Under the pieces are notes generated by a model, which saw only the letters and a list, made by a program, of their open reading frames with translations, was not told the origin of the DNA and ran no database searches. A DNA stretch of 64,000 nt from Paraburkholderia fungorum (GTDB lineage Bacteria; Pseudomonadota; Gammaproteobacteria; Burkholderiales; Burkholderiaceae). Below, in pieces: positions 15,805 through 23,455 of this stretch (within the stretch, counting starts at the first letter, position 1; each line of letters begins with the position of its first letter). The translations under genes were made by a program, and so were the position numbers. The DNA lies in the NCBI RefSeq assembly GCF_902833645.1, contig NZ_CADFGE010000006.1, positions 186,001 through 250,000 on the forward strand, in the 5' to 3' direction.

Positions 15805-17418
15805 TCATTCAACTCGATGACGCAGTTCGATGATCCGTTTCACTATAGCGTCATGTAACTCATCATAAGTTTTCATGCCGGGGCGAATGAGGGGTGCGAG
15901 GGTGTCGCGCATAAATGCGTCCGGCGAGTTGCCCACTCTGATCAGTCGCAATAGTTGCTTTAACTTCGTGTAAATTTCCCCCGATGCGGACTTAAGGTCG
16001 TCGCCAGGTTTACCACGTTGCAGGCAGTTATCTAAAGCGATCTGTTTTATTTCGAGTGCTTTTTCCAATAGATCGGCATTCCCTGCCTTACCCACGAGGA
16101 CTTCAATAACGTCATCGGCAAACAAATACGACTCGATATTTCTTTTCGGAAGAACAATGTTTCCCGACTCTTCAAATTCTGCGACTTCCTGTGCCGACTT
16201 GTCATCAAGGTCGCACAGCGCGATTACTGCGGCGGACGGGATGATCTGCCGAAGCGCGTCTTGGACCGATACACCAGTTGCTGCCACCTGCGACGAGGCG
16301 CCGCCAGAAACGAAAAGCGTGTCTGGCGAATGACCACCGAGAATCCGATTATAGATTTCAGCGTCAAAGTTCTGTCGGCGCGAGCCAATGGAGGATCCTT
16401 CACATACAACGACAAATTTTGGCGCAACTCGAGTCGACAAATCGTCGAGCGCTAAAGAAAGCATCTTCTCCCAACTAATCCGACCCAGATTGCTTGGTAA
16501 AATCTGCCGCGGGACGTCGGGGTCAACGCCGTCAAAATCGATAACGCATACAGACCCTGGATCTTGAGCCGCCATCTCCTGCGCTGCACGCAACACGCCA
16601 AGCGAATGAGTCGTCGCCCAAAGTTGGGAGTTTACCGGCAAAATGGACGCCATCTCTTTGATTAGCTTGCCTTGCACCTTGGTATGTAGGTGCGTCTCCA
16701 GTTCGTCCACGCAATAAATTGCATTACCGAAAAATTTCTTCTTTACATGTAAATCCAATAACAAGTCAAACGCTGCTTTCTCGCCTCCAGAAAGGTTCTT
16801 ATAGTGGTAAGACTTAGAAGCCCCTTTCTCAAAAAAGAACGCCCCGGTACCAAGAGGGTCCGAAATGTTATTTAATAGTAAATCCCCAAAGACATTTTTC
16901 ATGGAGTGGCGCACCGCCCCAATTAATTCCTCTCGAAGTGTTGCGACTGACTTATTGTTGTTTGTCTCGTCATAGACGCCGGCCATTGTGTCGTAGATAA
17001 GGCGTTGATAGTTTTCCCCAACTGTTTGATCGTTCTCTATCAATCGATTAAAACGAATAGAATCGGCTGGCGAATTGAGTCGATTAATGCCACTGATGTT
17101 AAAATCGGCGTCGTTGCGGTATGCGGTGCGAATGTATAGGCATCCTTTTTGTGGCTGTTCTTTGCCGGCTAAAGTTACTTCAACAGTCTCATTCCACCCG
17201 AACGCCTCTTCTTTGTTTTTTCTGTAATAAATTTCGTCTCCATTGTAACCAAAGCCGACTCTTGTTCTGTACCAATGCAGGAGTGCATCAAAAAGCGAAG
17301 ATTTTCCGCACCCATTTGGTCCCACTAATACGACCAGCTTCGCCGTTTCCGGTATTCCAGTAATTTCGAGATCCGAAAAGCGTTTGAAATTTTTCAGTTT
17401 TATGCTGGTAATTCGCAT
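15805..17418 (-). CDS. ABC-type ATPase with TOPRIM/DUF4435-like nuclease domain (OLD or PARIS-like)
   Basis: 537 aa. The N-terminal half is an SMC/RecF-like ATPase: MRITSIKLKNFKRF, Walker A GPNGCGKSS (33-41), signature LSGGEKAAFDLL (209-220), Walker B AIYCVDELETHLH (233-245) and H-loop ATTHS (268-272). The C-terminal half has a TOPRIM-like order: FVVVCEG (E340), a GGASSQV turn, then ALCDLDD (D403, D405, D406) and NIESYLF as in DUF4435. This is the plan of OLD nucleases and of one-gene PARIS systems, both anti-phage. GC is lower than in the neighbours and the gene points against the phage genes, as cargo does. The choice between OLD and PARIS is open. Confidence 0.8.
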   Translation of the reverse strand: MRITSIKLKNFKRFSDLEITGIPETAKLVVLVGPNGCGKSSLFDALLHWYRTRVGFGYNGDEIYYRKNKEEAFGWNETVEVTLAGKEQPQKGCLYIRTAYRNDADFNISGINRLNSPADSIRFNRLIENDQTVGENYQRLIYDTMAGVYDETNNNKSVATLREELIGAVRHSMKNVFGDLLLNNISDPLGTGAFFFEKGASKSYHYKNLSGGEKAAFDLLLDLHVKKKFFGNAIYCVDELETHLHTKVQGKLIKEMASILPVNSQLWATTHSLGVLRAAQEMAAQDPGSVCVIDFDGVDPDVPRQILPSNLGRISWEKMLSLALDDLSTRVAPKFVVVCEGSSIGSRRQNFDAEIYNRILGGHSPDTLFVSGGASSQVAATGVSVQDALRQIIPSAAVIALCDLDDKSAQEVAEFEESGNIVLPKRNIESYLFADDVIEVLVGKAGNADLLEKALEIKQIALDNCLQRGKPGDDLKSASGEIYTKLKQLLRLIRVGNSPDAFMRDTLAPLIRPGMKTYDELHDAIVKRIIELRHRVE

Positions 17419-17904
17419 CTTTAATCCGGTAGCAAAAATAGGTCGACAGATTCAGCACTGGCAGCGTGAGAAAGGATACCGGAAAGAGTCGTCCGGTGTC
17501 AGATCGATGTGAGTTCTGCTTTGGCTGATAAGTGACGCGAAGAGCGCGCATTGGAGGGCCGTTTTCAAGATTGAACCGACATCTAAACGTCCGACGCACG
17601 AGGATATAGGCGTCGGCTTGTGGCCGAACTCGGTCCCCTGATGATTGGCTTGCCGCCACGCCGCACCGCTCACTCACTTTCCCGGGGATTCGTCGTAGAA
17701 CGCTATCGCTCACGCATGACCTCGCAGGCCGTTTCTAGTGTTCCGCGTAAGCGGTCGCTGCCACTCTATAGATTTTTCAAGCCTATCCGATTTTCGGATA
17801 GCTTCCCCGGTGGTGTACGGCCTGTGCACGACCCGTGTAGGCCTGTGTACGCCGCTAGGTCGGGATGGTCCAATGGTTCCATTGAACAGCAGACCGGAAA
17901 GGAT
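17419..17904. other. Promoter region between the ATPase gene and the terminase-like gene
   Basis: 486 bp with an inverted repeat at 17783-17801 and short GTGTACG/GTGCACG repeats at 17815-17850. It should hold the promoters of both divergent genes. An open frame continues upstream of 17905 but lacks a ribosome site. Confidence 0.45.
17783..17801. promoter_or_regulatory. Inverted repeat, candidate operator
   Basis: CTATCCGA (17783-17790) and TCGGATAG (17794-17801) are perfect 8-bp arms with a 3-base spacer, about 105 bp before the ATG at 17905. It could be a repressor site or a small hairpin; no T-run follows on the plus strand. Confidence 0.5.
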
Positions 17905-18717
17905 ATGTCCGCGCAGAAAATTACCGATGAACAATGGGTGGAGGCCCGAAAGCGCTACGAAACCGAACCCGGTCTAGGTTTCGGGAAAATCGCGCAAGTA
18001 CTTGATTGCTCTAAGAGTTTGGTCGCACGCAAGGCCCGCGAAGGGAAGTGGCAGAAGGATATCGGCGTGCCGAATCAGGTGCATCTGACTGCTCGCGAGC
18101 GTCAGGCTAAAGTTACAGAGAGTGCCGTGCCGAGCCCGACCCTGAGCCCGCATGTGTACGCCCCGGACGCCGGCGTTTCGCCATCGCGCGTGGTGTCTGG
18201 CGTCTTCATGTCGCAGACCGCCGCGCAGGGGATGACAACGGATGTCAACCCGGGGGGAGGGACGATCCAAACCGCCTCGCAATCGACCGCCTACGCCGAC
18301 GAAATGCAGGTGCCTGACGGTCTGGGCGAATGGGAGCGCGAGGAGTTCGTGAAGGCCGCCATCGTGGCGCGGCAACGGTCGATCAACGCCAGGCATTTGA
18401 AGGAACTGAACGCGGCTCGCTCGAAGCTGTATGAGAGTCTGAAGAAGGCCGGGACGAAAGAGGGCCCGGGGGCTGCATTGTCCGCACAGCGCAACGTGGC
18501 CGCGCTGCTCGCTCTGCACCAAGGGGAAATGGACGCCGAGCTTCAGCGCGTCCGCTTGGAGGTCGCTGAGTTCGTTGGCAAGCCGCTGAAGCCGACGCCG
18601 TGCCGGATCATCGTCCATGTGCGCGAGGGTGTGAGCTTGCTTAAAGCTGCCGCCCCGTACGGCCCGAACGCAATAGCAGTAACCGACGTGGAACACAGAA
18701 AGGTCCCGCATGCGTAA
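17905..18717 (+). CDS. Helix-turn-helix protein resembling a phage small terminase subunit
   Basis: 270 aa from ATG 17905, preceded by GGAAAGGA. Residues 5-50 form a homeodomain-like helix-turn-helix (ITDEQWVEARKRYETEPGLG, KIAQVLDCSKSLVARKAREG). A long Ser/Thr/Pro linker follows, then a helical region (RQRSINARHLKELNAARSKL, LSAQRNVAALLALHQGEMDA) like the oligomerisation part of small terminases. No large terminase gene follows, which is odd for a packaging gene; as a stand-alone DNA-binder it could redirect a helper's packaging or act as a regulator. The call is by layout only. Confidence 0.5.
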   Translation: MSAQKITDEQWVEARKRYETEPGLGFGKIAQVLDCSKSLVARKAREGKWQKDIGVPNQVHLTARERQAKVTESAVPSPTLSPHVYAPDAGVSPSRVVSGVFMSQTAAQGMTTDVNPGGGTIQTASQSTAYADEMQVPDGLGEWEREEFVKAAIVARQRSINARHLKELNAARSKLYESLKKAGTKEGPGAALSAQRNVAALLALHQGEMDAELQRVRLEVAEFVGKPLKPTPCRIIVHVREGVSLLKAAAPYGPNAIAVTDVEHRKVPHA

Positions 18718-18991
18718 GTCACACGCCCAAATCAACCATTGGATTCGCGAGCAGGAAAACCGCTTAGGGATAGCTTCGGAAAATCCCGAAGCAAAGCGCT
18801 CGACGGTGACCGTCATGCTGCCAAGCATGGCCGCCGTCACGCGCGTGGCGCACACCGCGGCGGATGAGAGGATGGCTGTCGATCCGGCTTATGACGCCAT
18901 GTGCGCACGCGTCGATGCAGAGCTTGCCGAGATTCTCTCGGGCGGCTCCGCCCGTGCTCCATCGCCCCCGGATATCCTCACCATTGACTGA
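18710..18991 (+). CDS. Hypothetical protein
   Basis: 93 aa. Its start overlaps the end of the terminase-like gene by 8 bp, so the two are probably coupled. N-terminal helix (KSHAQINHWIREQENRLGIA), a central strand (RSTVTVMLPSMAAVTRVAH) and an acidic C-terminus. No recognised domain. Confidence 0.55.
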   Translation: MRKSHAQINHWIREQENRLGIASENPEAKRSTVTVMLPSMAAVTRVAHTAADERMAVDPAYDAMCARVDAELAEILSGGSARAPSPPDILTID

Positions 18992-19027
18992 TTTTCCGAT
19001 TCGTACCGTCGCTCACGACTAACTAAA

Positions 19028-19549
19028 TCAGAGGACCGAGTCTCCGAACGAGTTGTCTTCCTCGCGAAGAATCTTTGCAGCATCCGAGAGGCGCGCGCCC
19101 CATTTCCCCCAAGGGGCCCCATATGCAGGACTGCCGGGGCCATCGGCATCTCTGGACTTCGACGCCTCGAAACAAGCGGCTGCAAGCTCGCTGCGTGCAC
19201 GGATGAGTTGCTCCGCGGCTTTTGCTGTCGGAAGAATGTGTATCGGGAGTCCATTCATAGCCTCAAGCGTTTGATTCAGGTCGCTCTGCATTTTCCTTCT
19301 ATCTTCGTCGCGCTCTATCCACTCCTCGTCGCTCCGTGCTAGGGAGATGTTGTTCACGACAACAAATGCCCTACTAGTGAACGCGATAGCTATCCGAAGC
19401 ACTCGTCGAGCGTCTGCGCGCTCAGCCGTGCGGCGTCGGTTATTCTCAAGATGATGTTGAATAAATACGACGCCAAAGGCGCCTGCAATCGCAATTGTCG
19501 ATGCCGTAGCTTGTGCGAAAGAAAGCCAATCCTCGTGATGCCAGCTCAT
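19028..19549 (-). CDS. Membrane-anchored hypothetical protein
   Basis: 173 aa from ATG 19547-19549. One transmembrane helix near the N-terminus (QATASTIAIAGAFGVVFI) is followed by a charged, helical cytoplasmic part (HHLENNRRRTAERADARRVL, then RKMQSDLNQTLEAMNGLPIH). It is the last of three leftward genes (19028-20363), two of them membrane-anchored. Lysogenic conversion or superinfection exclusion is a reasonable guess from the plan, without direct support. Confidence 0.6.
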   Translation of the reverse strand: MSWHHEDWLSFAQATASTIAIAGAFGVVFIQHHLENNRRRTAERADARRVLRIAIAFTSRAFVVVNNISLARSDEEWIERDEDRRKMQSDLNQTLEAMNGLPIHILPTAKAAEQLIRARSELAAACFEASKSRDADGPGSPAYGAPWGKWGARLSDAAKILREEDNSFGDSVL

Positions 19550-19611
19550 GTGTGAATTCCCGATATTGTTTTCCGCCTCGATGGTACTGACTAACTGGCA
19601 CGATCGCGTAC

Positions 19612-19809
19612 CTAAGCCGAGCACCGCACGTCAATTGCAACGATATTGAGCGCCGCTTCGAGCGCTTCGCCTTCGTCCATGCCAGCGGCAAAGAACGGCG
19701 TGATATCGAGCCTTGTCGGATGCTCGCCGCCGCCGGTCAACCCCGACGCCAACGCAATGGGGCGGCAACTGAAGGCATTGGCTAGCGCGCCGGATGATTT
19801 GCTATCCAT
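19612..19809 (-). CDS. Small hypothetical protein
   Basis: 65 aa, overlapping the end of the upstream gene by 28 bp. The C-terminal half (LDITPFFAAGMDEGEALEAA) looks folded and helical; the N-terminal half is Ala/Ser rich. No known family. Kept because it fits tightly between two leftward genes; it could be spurious. Confidence 0.4.
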   Translation of the reverse strand: MDSKSSGALANAFSCRPIALASGLTGGGEHPTRLDITPFFAAGMDEGEALEAALNIVAIDVRCSA

Positions 19810-20363
19810 AAGTCAGCAGCGGTCAGCATGGCGTCTACATTACCCTTTAGTTCCTCATCGTGTTTCTTGAGATTGTGCGCAAACGTTGCCATTCCCTGTT
19901 CCCTTCCGACAACGAGTTTGTCCTTGTCCGGCCCCTGGTAGTGCGCGGCCAATTGCTGTAGCTCACTGATAGCCTGGCTATTGAGCGCAAACCCGTTGAA
20001 TACCCCCGTGAGGCTTACGTACACCGCGACAATGTGCTTGCGCAATTCCTCGTCATCGACTTTGCCCAGACGTCCAGGATTGGCACGATAGATGACCATC
20101 GTATCGTTGAGCGGCGGCGTAAATGCTACGTATGGCCTGCCCTCCTCAGTTTCCAGAAGAGTTTGACGGATGACCGCATCATAGTCATTCCAGACGGTTT
20201 CGACCTCATCGCGGACCGCCTGCACGAACGCGCGGGTTTCACTTTCGTCATCCGCTTTCTTGTCGCTGTATTGCTTCGCGTAAATCCAAACCGCCGCACC
20301 AATGGCGACTAACGATCCTATCCCCTGAATGATCCCCGCGACATCAGCGATGCTGGCTGTCAT
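19782..20363 (-). CDS. Membrane-anchored hypothetical protein
   Basis: 193 aa from ATG 20361-20363, preceded by AGGGG. A single N-terminal transmembrane helix (IIQGIGSLVAIGAAVWIYA) is followed by a long soluble, helical domain (ESETRAFVQAVRDEVETVWN, LQQLAAHYQGPDKDKLVV). This is the same plan as the protein at 19028-19549. It is the first gene of the leftward trio, so the promoter lies in 20364-20773. Confidence 0.65.
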   Translation of the reverse strand: MTASIADVAGIIQGIGSLVAIGAAVWIYAKQYSDKKADDESETRAFVQAVRDEVETVWNDYDAVIRQTLLETEEGRPYVAFTPPLNDTMVIYRANPGRLGKVDDEELRKHIVAVYVSLTGVFNGFALNSQAISELQQLAAHYQGPDKDKLVVGREQGMATFAHNLKKHDEELKGNVDAMLTAADLWIANHPAR

Positions 20364-20773
20364 GACCGGCCCCTTTGTTGTTGGTGAGCCGATTATCGGC
20401 GCCCAACGGGCGCCTCGCAATATCCAAAGCAACGTCGCAGTGGAGGGACCAGCCGCATGGCCCGCACGCGACGTGCAGCCTGCAAGTTCACCCGTGGGGG
20501 ACATCGGGCGGGCTCGGCCACGAACAGACATCCGTCTATAGATGTTGAACGACCGAAAAGCATTCCACAAACAGCCATTCAGAAAATCCGGTAATAAGGT
20601 GAGTTTGCCGCGCAGTTGGCCCGAAACAGTGCTTTTCATGGTATTTCAAAAAGCTTTCACATCCATGTCTCGCTGTCGGGCTTTCAAGTCGCCCGTCGCT
20701 AAATTTGTTTTGAATCGTGTATAAATACGGAGACCGCAATACGACATAACAACCGATTCATTTGCGCAGGACG
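20364..20773. other. 410-bp divergent promoter region
   Basis: Between the leftward membrane-protein genes and the rightward DNA-binding-repeat genes. Near 20704-20730 the AT-rich stretch TTTGTTTTGAATCGTGTATAAATAC offers a TATAAA-type -10 box about 50 bp before ATG 20774. No gene seen. Confidence 0.45.
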
Positions 20774-21823
20774 ATGGGCAAACCGATAGACGATATTCCT
20801 CTCGCAGAACGTAGGGCTCTTGCCGCCAAGCTTCTGTTGAACGGTGATGGTGTTAGCGAAGTTTCCAGGAAGGCTCGACTGAGCCTTCCGACCGTGAGTA
20901 AATACAAGCAACTGATAGAAAAGGGTGGACCGCAGGCGCTGGCGAAGCTCCGTTTCAATGGAAACGTTCCACGCCTGGATGATGCTTCGGAAAGCTGGCT
21001 TGTCAGTGCAATCAAGCACTCTCCTGGCCTTCACGGCTATCCGGGACCGTGCTGGACCATTGACCAGTTGCGCGAATTGATCTTTCAACGCCTCGGTGTC
21101 CAGTTTTCGGCTTCGCATGTCGGCCACCTGGTCAGGGGCTACGGCCTGGCATACCGGCTGACCTATTCAACGCAGGAAAAGGCGTCGCCCACAACTGCCG
21201 AACAATCGCAGAGTGACGCCTACGCAGCGCGTCGAAAAATCGCGGCGAAGATGCTGTTAAAAGGGGAGAGCGTCAGACACGTTGCGGAAGCACTCAACAT
21301 CAGTGTGCGAACCATTGAAAAATACAGGGCAATGGTAAGGGCTGGCGGCGTTGAGGCTGTCGAACAGCTCAAGTCATCCGGACGCAAAGCTACACTTGGC
21401 CCCGAAGCCCTTAAATGGTTGCGGGAGGCATTGGAAGGGAGCCCCATGGCCTACGGCTATGAAACTCGACTCTGGCGAAACGGAGATGTTCAGCGGCTGA
21501 TCAAGGAGCGGTTCGGTATTTACCATTCCAACGGCCACGTGAGGACTCTGGTCAGCAAGCTCGGGCTGGAACACAGGATGTACCCGCCTAAAGCGCGAAC
21601 GGAGAAAAAGCGCGTGACGATGAACGATCTAACGCTTGCATGGGTCGCCGCTACACTCAAGGAGTCGCCACGAGCACACGGCATCGACGCCGATCACTGG
21701 ACGAATGCGCGCTTGCGTATCGTGCTTCATCGTCGGCTGGGCGTTGAGTATTCTCGAGGTTATGTTTGGGAAATTGCCACTCGGGCCGGCGTGGCAGACC
21801 TGCTCACAAGGTTCCGTAGCTGA
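20774..21823 (+). CDS. Protein of repeated transposase-type DNA-binding modules (long form)
   Basis: 349 aa from ATG 20774 (AGGACG ahead). It is built of repeats of a two-part module like the N-terminus of IS630-type transposases: a helix-turn-helix (RRALAAKLLLNGDGVSEVSR, then VSKYKQLIEKGG) and a winged helix (SWLVSAIKHSPGLHGYPGPC, then LRELIFQRLGVQFSASHVGH). A full module spans about 10-130, a second about 150-275, and a lone winged-helix half 290-349 (LTLAWVAATLKESPRAHGID). No DDE catalytic domain follows. A shorter relative starts 12 bp downstream. It should bind an extended DNA site; whether it regulates the recombinase or acts as a structural factor is unknown. Confidence 0.75.
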   Translation: MGKPIDDIPLAERRALAAKLLLNGDGVSEVSRKARLSLPTVSKYKQLIEKGGPQALAKLRFNGNVPRLDDASESWLVSAIKHSPGLHGYPGPCWTIDQLRELIFQRLGVQFSASHVGHLVRGYGLAYRLTYSTQEKASPTTAEQSQSDAYAARRKIAAKMLLKGESVRHVAEALNISVRTIEKYRAMVRAGGVEAVEQLKSSGRKATLGPEALKWLREALEGSPMAYGYETRLWRNGDVQRLIKERFGIYHSNGHVRTLVSKLGLEHRMYPPKARTEKKRVTMNDLTLAWVAATLKESPRAHGIDADHWTNARLRIVLHRRLGVEYSRGYVWEIATRAGVADLLTRFRS

Positions 21824-21834
21824 CCAGCAGTTCT

Positions 21835-22500
21835 ATGCAAAAATATGCCATCGAAACTTCCGCAGACCTCATGAGTTCGAACTCCGGGCTGAAGCCAATC
21901 GCCGCAAAGCGCCTTCAGGCAGCAAAACTACTCGAGAGAGGCTGGCCTGTTGAGAGCGTCGCCGAGACCGTGGGGATGAACGTTCGAACGGTCAAGGACT
22001 ACAAAGCCATGCTGGATGCAGGTGGCATCGAAAGAATCGAACGAATCAGCGTGGGCGGACGAAAATCGGTGCTGGATGACAAAGCCCGAGCCTGGATCGT
22101 TAGGACGGTAAAGGGGTCGCCCCGGTTGCACGGTTTTGAAACGGATCGCTGGTCAAATCCGAAATTGCTGACTGTTATCGAGCGCGAGTTCGGCCTGCGG
22201 TTTTCCGACGTGTACATCCGGAAACTCACCATTGATCTCGGGTTACTTGACCGGATGCAGCCGCACAAGGCGCCGAGCCGACGAGCACCCGGAACTATCG
22301 ACGCTGCGGCGCTTGCGTGGATTGCGTCAGCCTTACGGCAGTCTCCCCGGGAACAGGGCATCGATGCTGACCATTGGTCGAATGGGCGCCTTAGAACGGC
22401 CATCGAGACGAAGTTCGGTGTGCGCTACTCGCGTTTCTACATCTGGCATCTCGCAACAGGATTGGGCCTGTCGCATGTGCTGATCAATATGCGAAAGTAA
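21835..22500 (+). CDS. Protein of repeated transposase-type DNA-binding modules (short form)
   Basis: 221 aa from ATG 21835, 12 bp after the long form and surely co-transcribed. It has one full module (AAKRLQAAKLLERGWPVESV, VKDYKAMLDAGG, winged helix from ARAWIVRTVKGSPRLHGFET) and a lone winged-helix half at the end (ALAWIASALRQSPREQGIDA, RYSRFYIWHLATGLGLSHV). The end thus repeats the plan of the first protein, HTH-wing units capped by a bare wing. No catalytic residues. The pair probably arose by duplication and could bind the same site as heteromers. Confidence 0.75.
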   Translation: MQKYAIETSADLMSSNSGLKPIAAKRLQAAKLLERGWPVESVAETVGMNVRTVKDYKAMLDAGGIERIERISVGGRKSVLDDKARAWIVRTVKGSPRLHGFETDRWSNPKLLTVIEREFGLRFSDVYIRKLTIDLGLLDRMQPHKAPSRRAPGTIDAAALAWIASALRQSPREQGIDADHWSNGRLRTAIETKFGVRYSRFYIWHLATGLGLSHVLINMRK

Positions 22501-22869
22501 TCGTCGGTCAACATTCGTATACGCTGGCGCCCAACGATCCGAGCCGGTGCCCCGTATCCGGGAGAAACAGCGGTCCCCACCGCAGACTGCAAAACAAAAA
22601 AACGCCGAAGCGGGCTTACATTACATCATGCCGCGCGACCTGGCGTAGTCGCGTGGGGCGTCGTCCAGCCGCGTCCGCCAGCCTTCGCCAGCCGACTGTC
22701 CGGCTGATTTTCGCCGCCGGACATGCACCGCTCACCGAGAAAGCAACTGCACATCGGTTCGATCCCGGTCGATTCCGGCGCTTTACTATGGTCGGCTGTT
22801 CGATTCAACGCGGGCGACACCTTCTTCCGTGTCGCAATCAAAGAGCTGAAAGTAACCGCGACTCGCAGG
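22501..22869. other. 370-bp intergenic stretch
   Basis: No gene supported. An AAAAAAACGCC stretch at 22597 and repeated CGCGTCCGCCAGCC / CGCCAGCCGAC motifs around 22670-22700 are seen. It may contain remnants of an older insertion. Confidence 0.35.
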
Positions 22870-23223
22870 TTATGCGTGCCCGTTCAGTTCGGCCACACAG
22901 GTTGCGTGGATCGCCCGTACAACAGCCGATCGATAGTCCGGTCTCCAGCCGTCGGTGAACAGCCTGGCGAGGTATTGCGCATCGTTGAAATCCGGCAGAC
23001 CCGCCAGGCCGAGTGCGATCCGTTCTGAGAGCGCGCCAAGCCGTACCCGCTCCCGCCAGCCCGCGTTCGCGCCGTTTGCCGCAAGCCAGATGCGCGCCGA
23101 CTCCACGAGGTGATCGGTGCGTAGCCAGTCACCGCTGCGTGCCCTCGCAACAAGCTGGGCTATTGCAAGGTAGCAAAGCAGTTCCGCACGTGCTTCGTCG
23201 TCAAGTCCATCAGGTTCGATCAT
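22870..23223 (-). CDS. Hypothetical protein divergent from the serine recombinase
   Basis: 117 aa from ATG 23221-23223. An acidic, all-helical protein (LDDEARAELLCYLAIAQLVA, RTDHLVESARIWLAANGANA, RVRLGALSERIALGLAGLPD) ending in VVRAIHATCVAELNGHA. The composition and regular helices look like a real protein rather than a shadow. It is read away from the recombinase gene, with 233 bp between them, and may be a regulator or accessory of that cassette. No family recognised. Confidence 0.55.
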   Translation of the reverse strand: MIEPDGLDDEARAELLCYLAIAQLVARARSGDWLRTDHLVESARIWLAANGANAGWRERVRLGALSERIALGLAGLPDFNDAQYLARLFTDGWRPDYRSAVVRAIHATCVAELNGHA

Positions 23224-23455
23224 CGGTTCTATCGCATACGGTGAGCATGGTGCCGCAGGTTCGCGCGTTCGTAACCTTGCGAATTGTTGTTCCGGGGGGA
23301 TGGCAGGTATCGCGTTGCAGTCAATACCGCCGATCCCGGACTGGGACCGGGCGCGGGGGAGTAATCCTGGTCCGCTTTCCCGGCAGGCGCTTTCCCCGAG
23401 CTTGACTTCGCAGCAAAAAACACTAGCACTGAAGCTTACCGTCTGTCGAGCGTCC

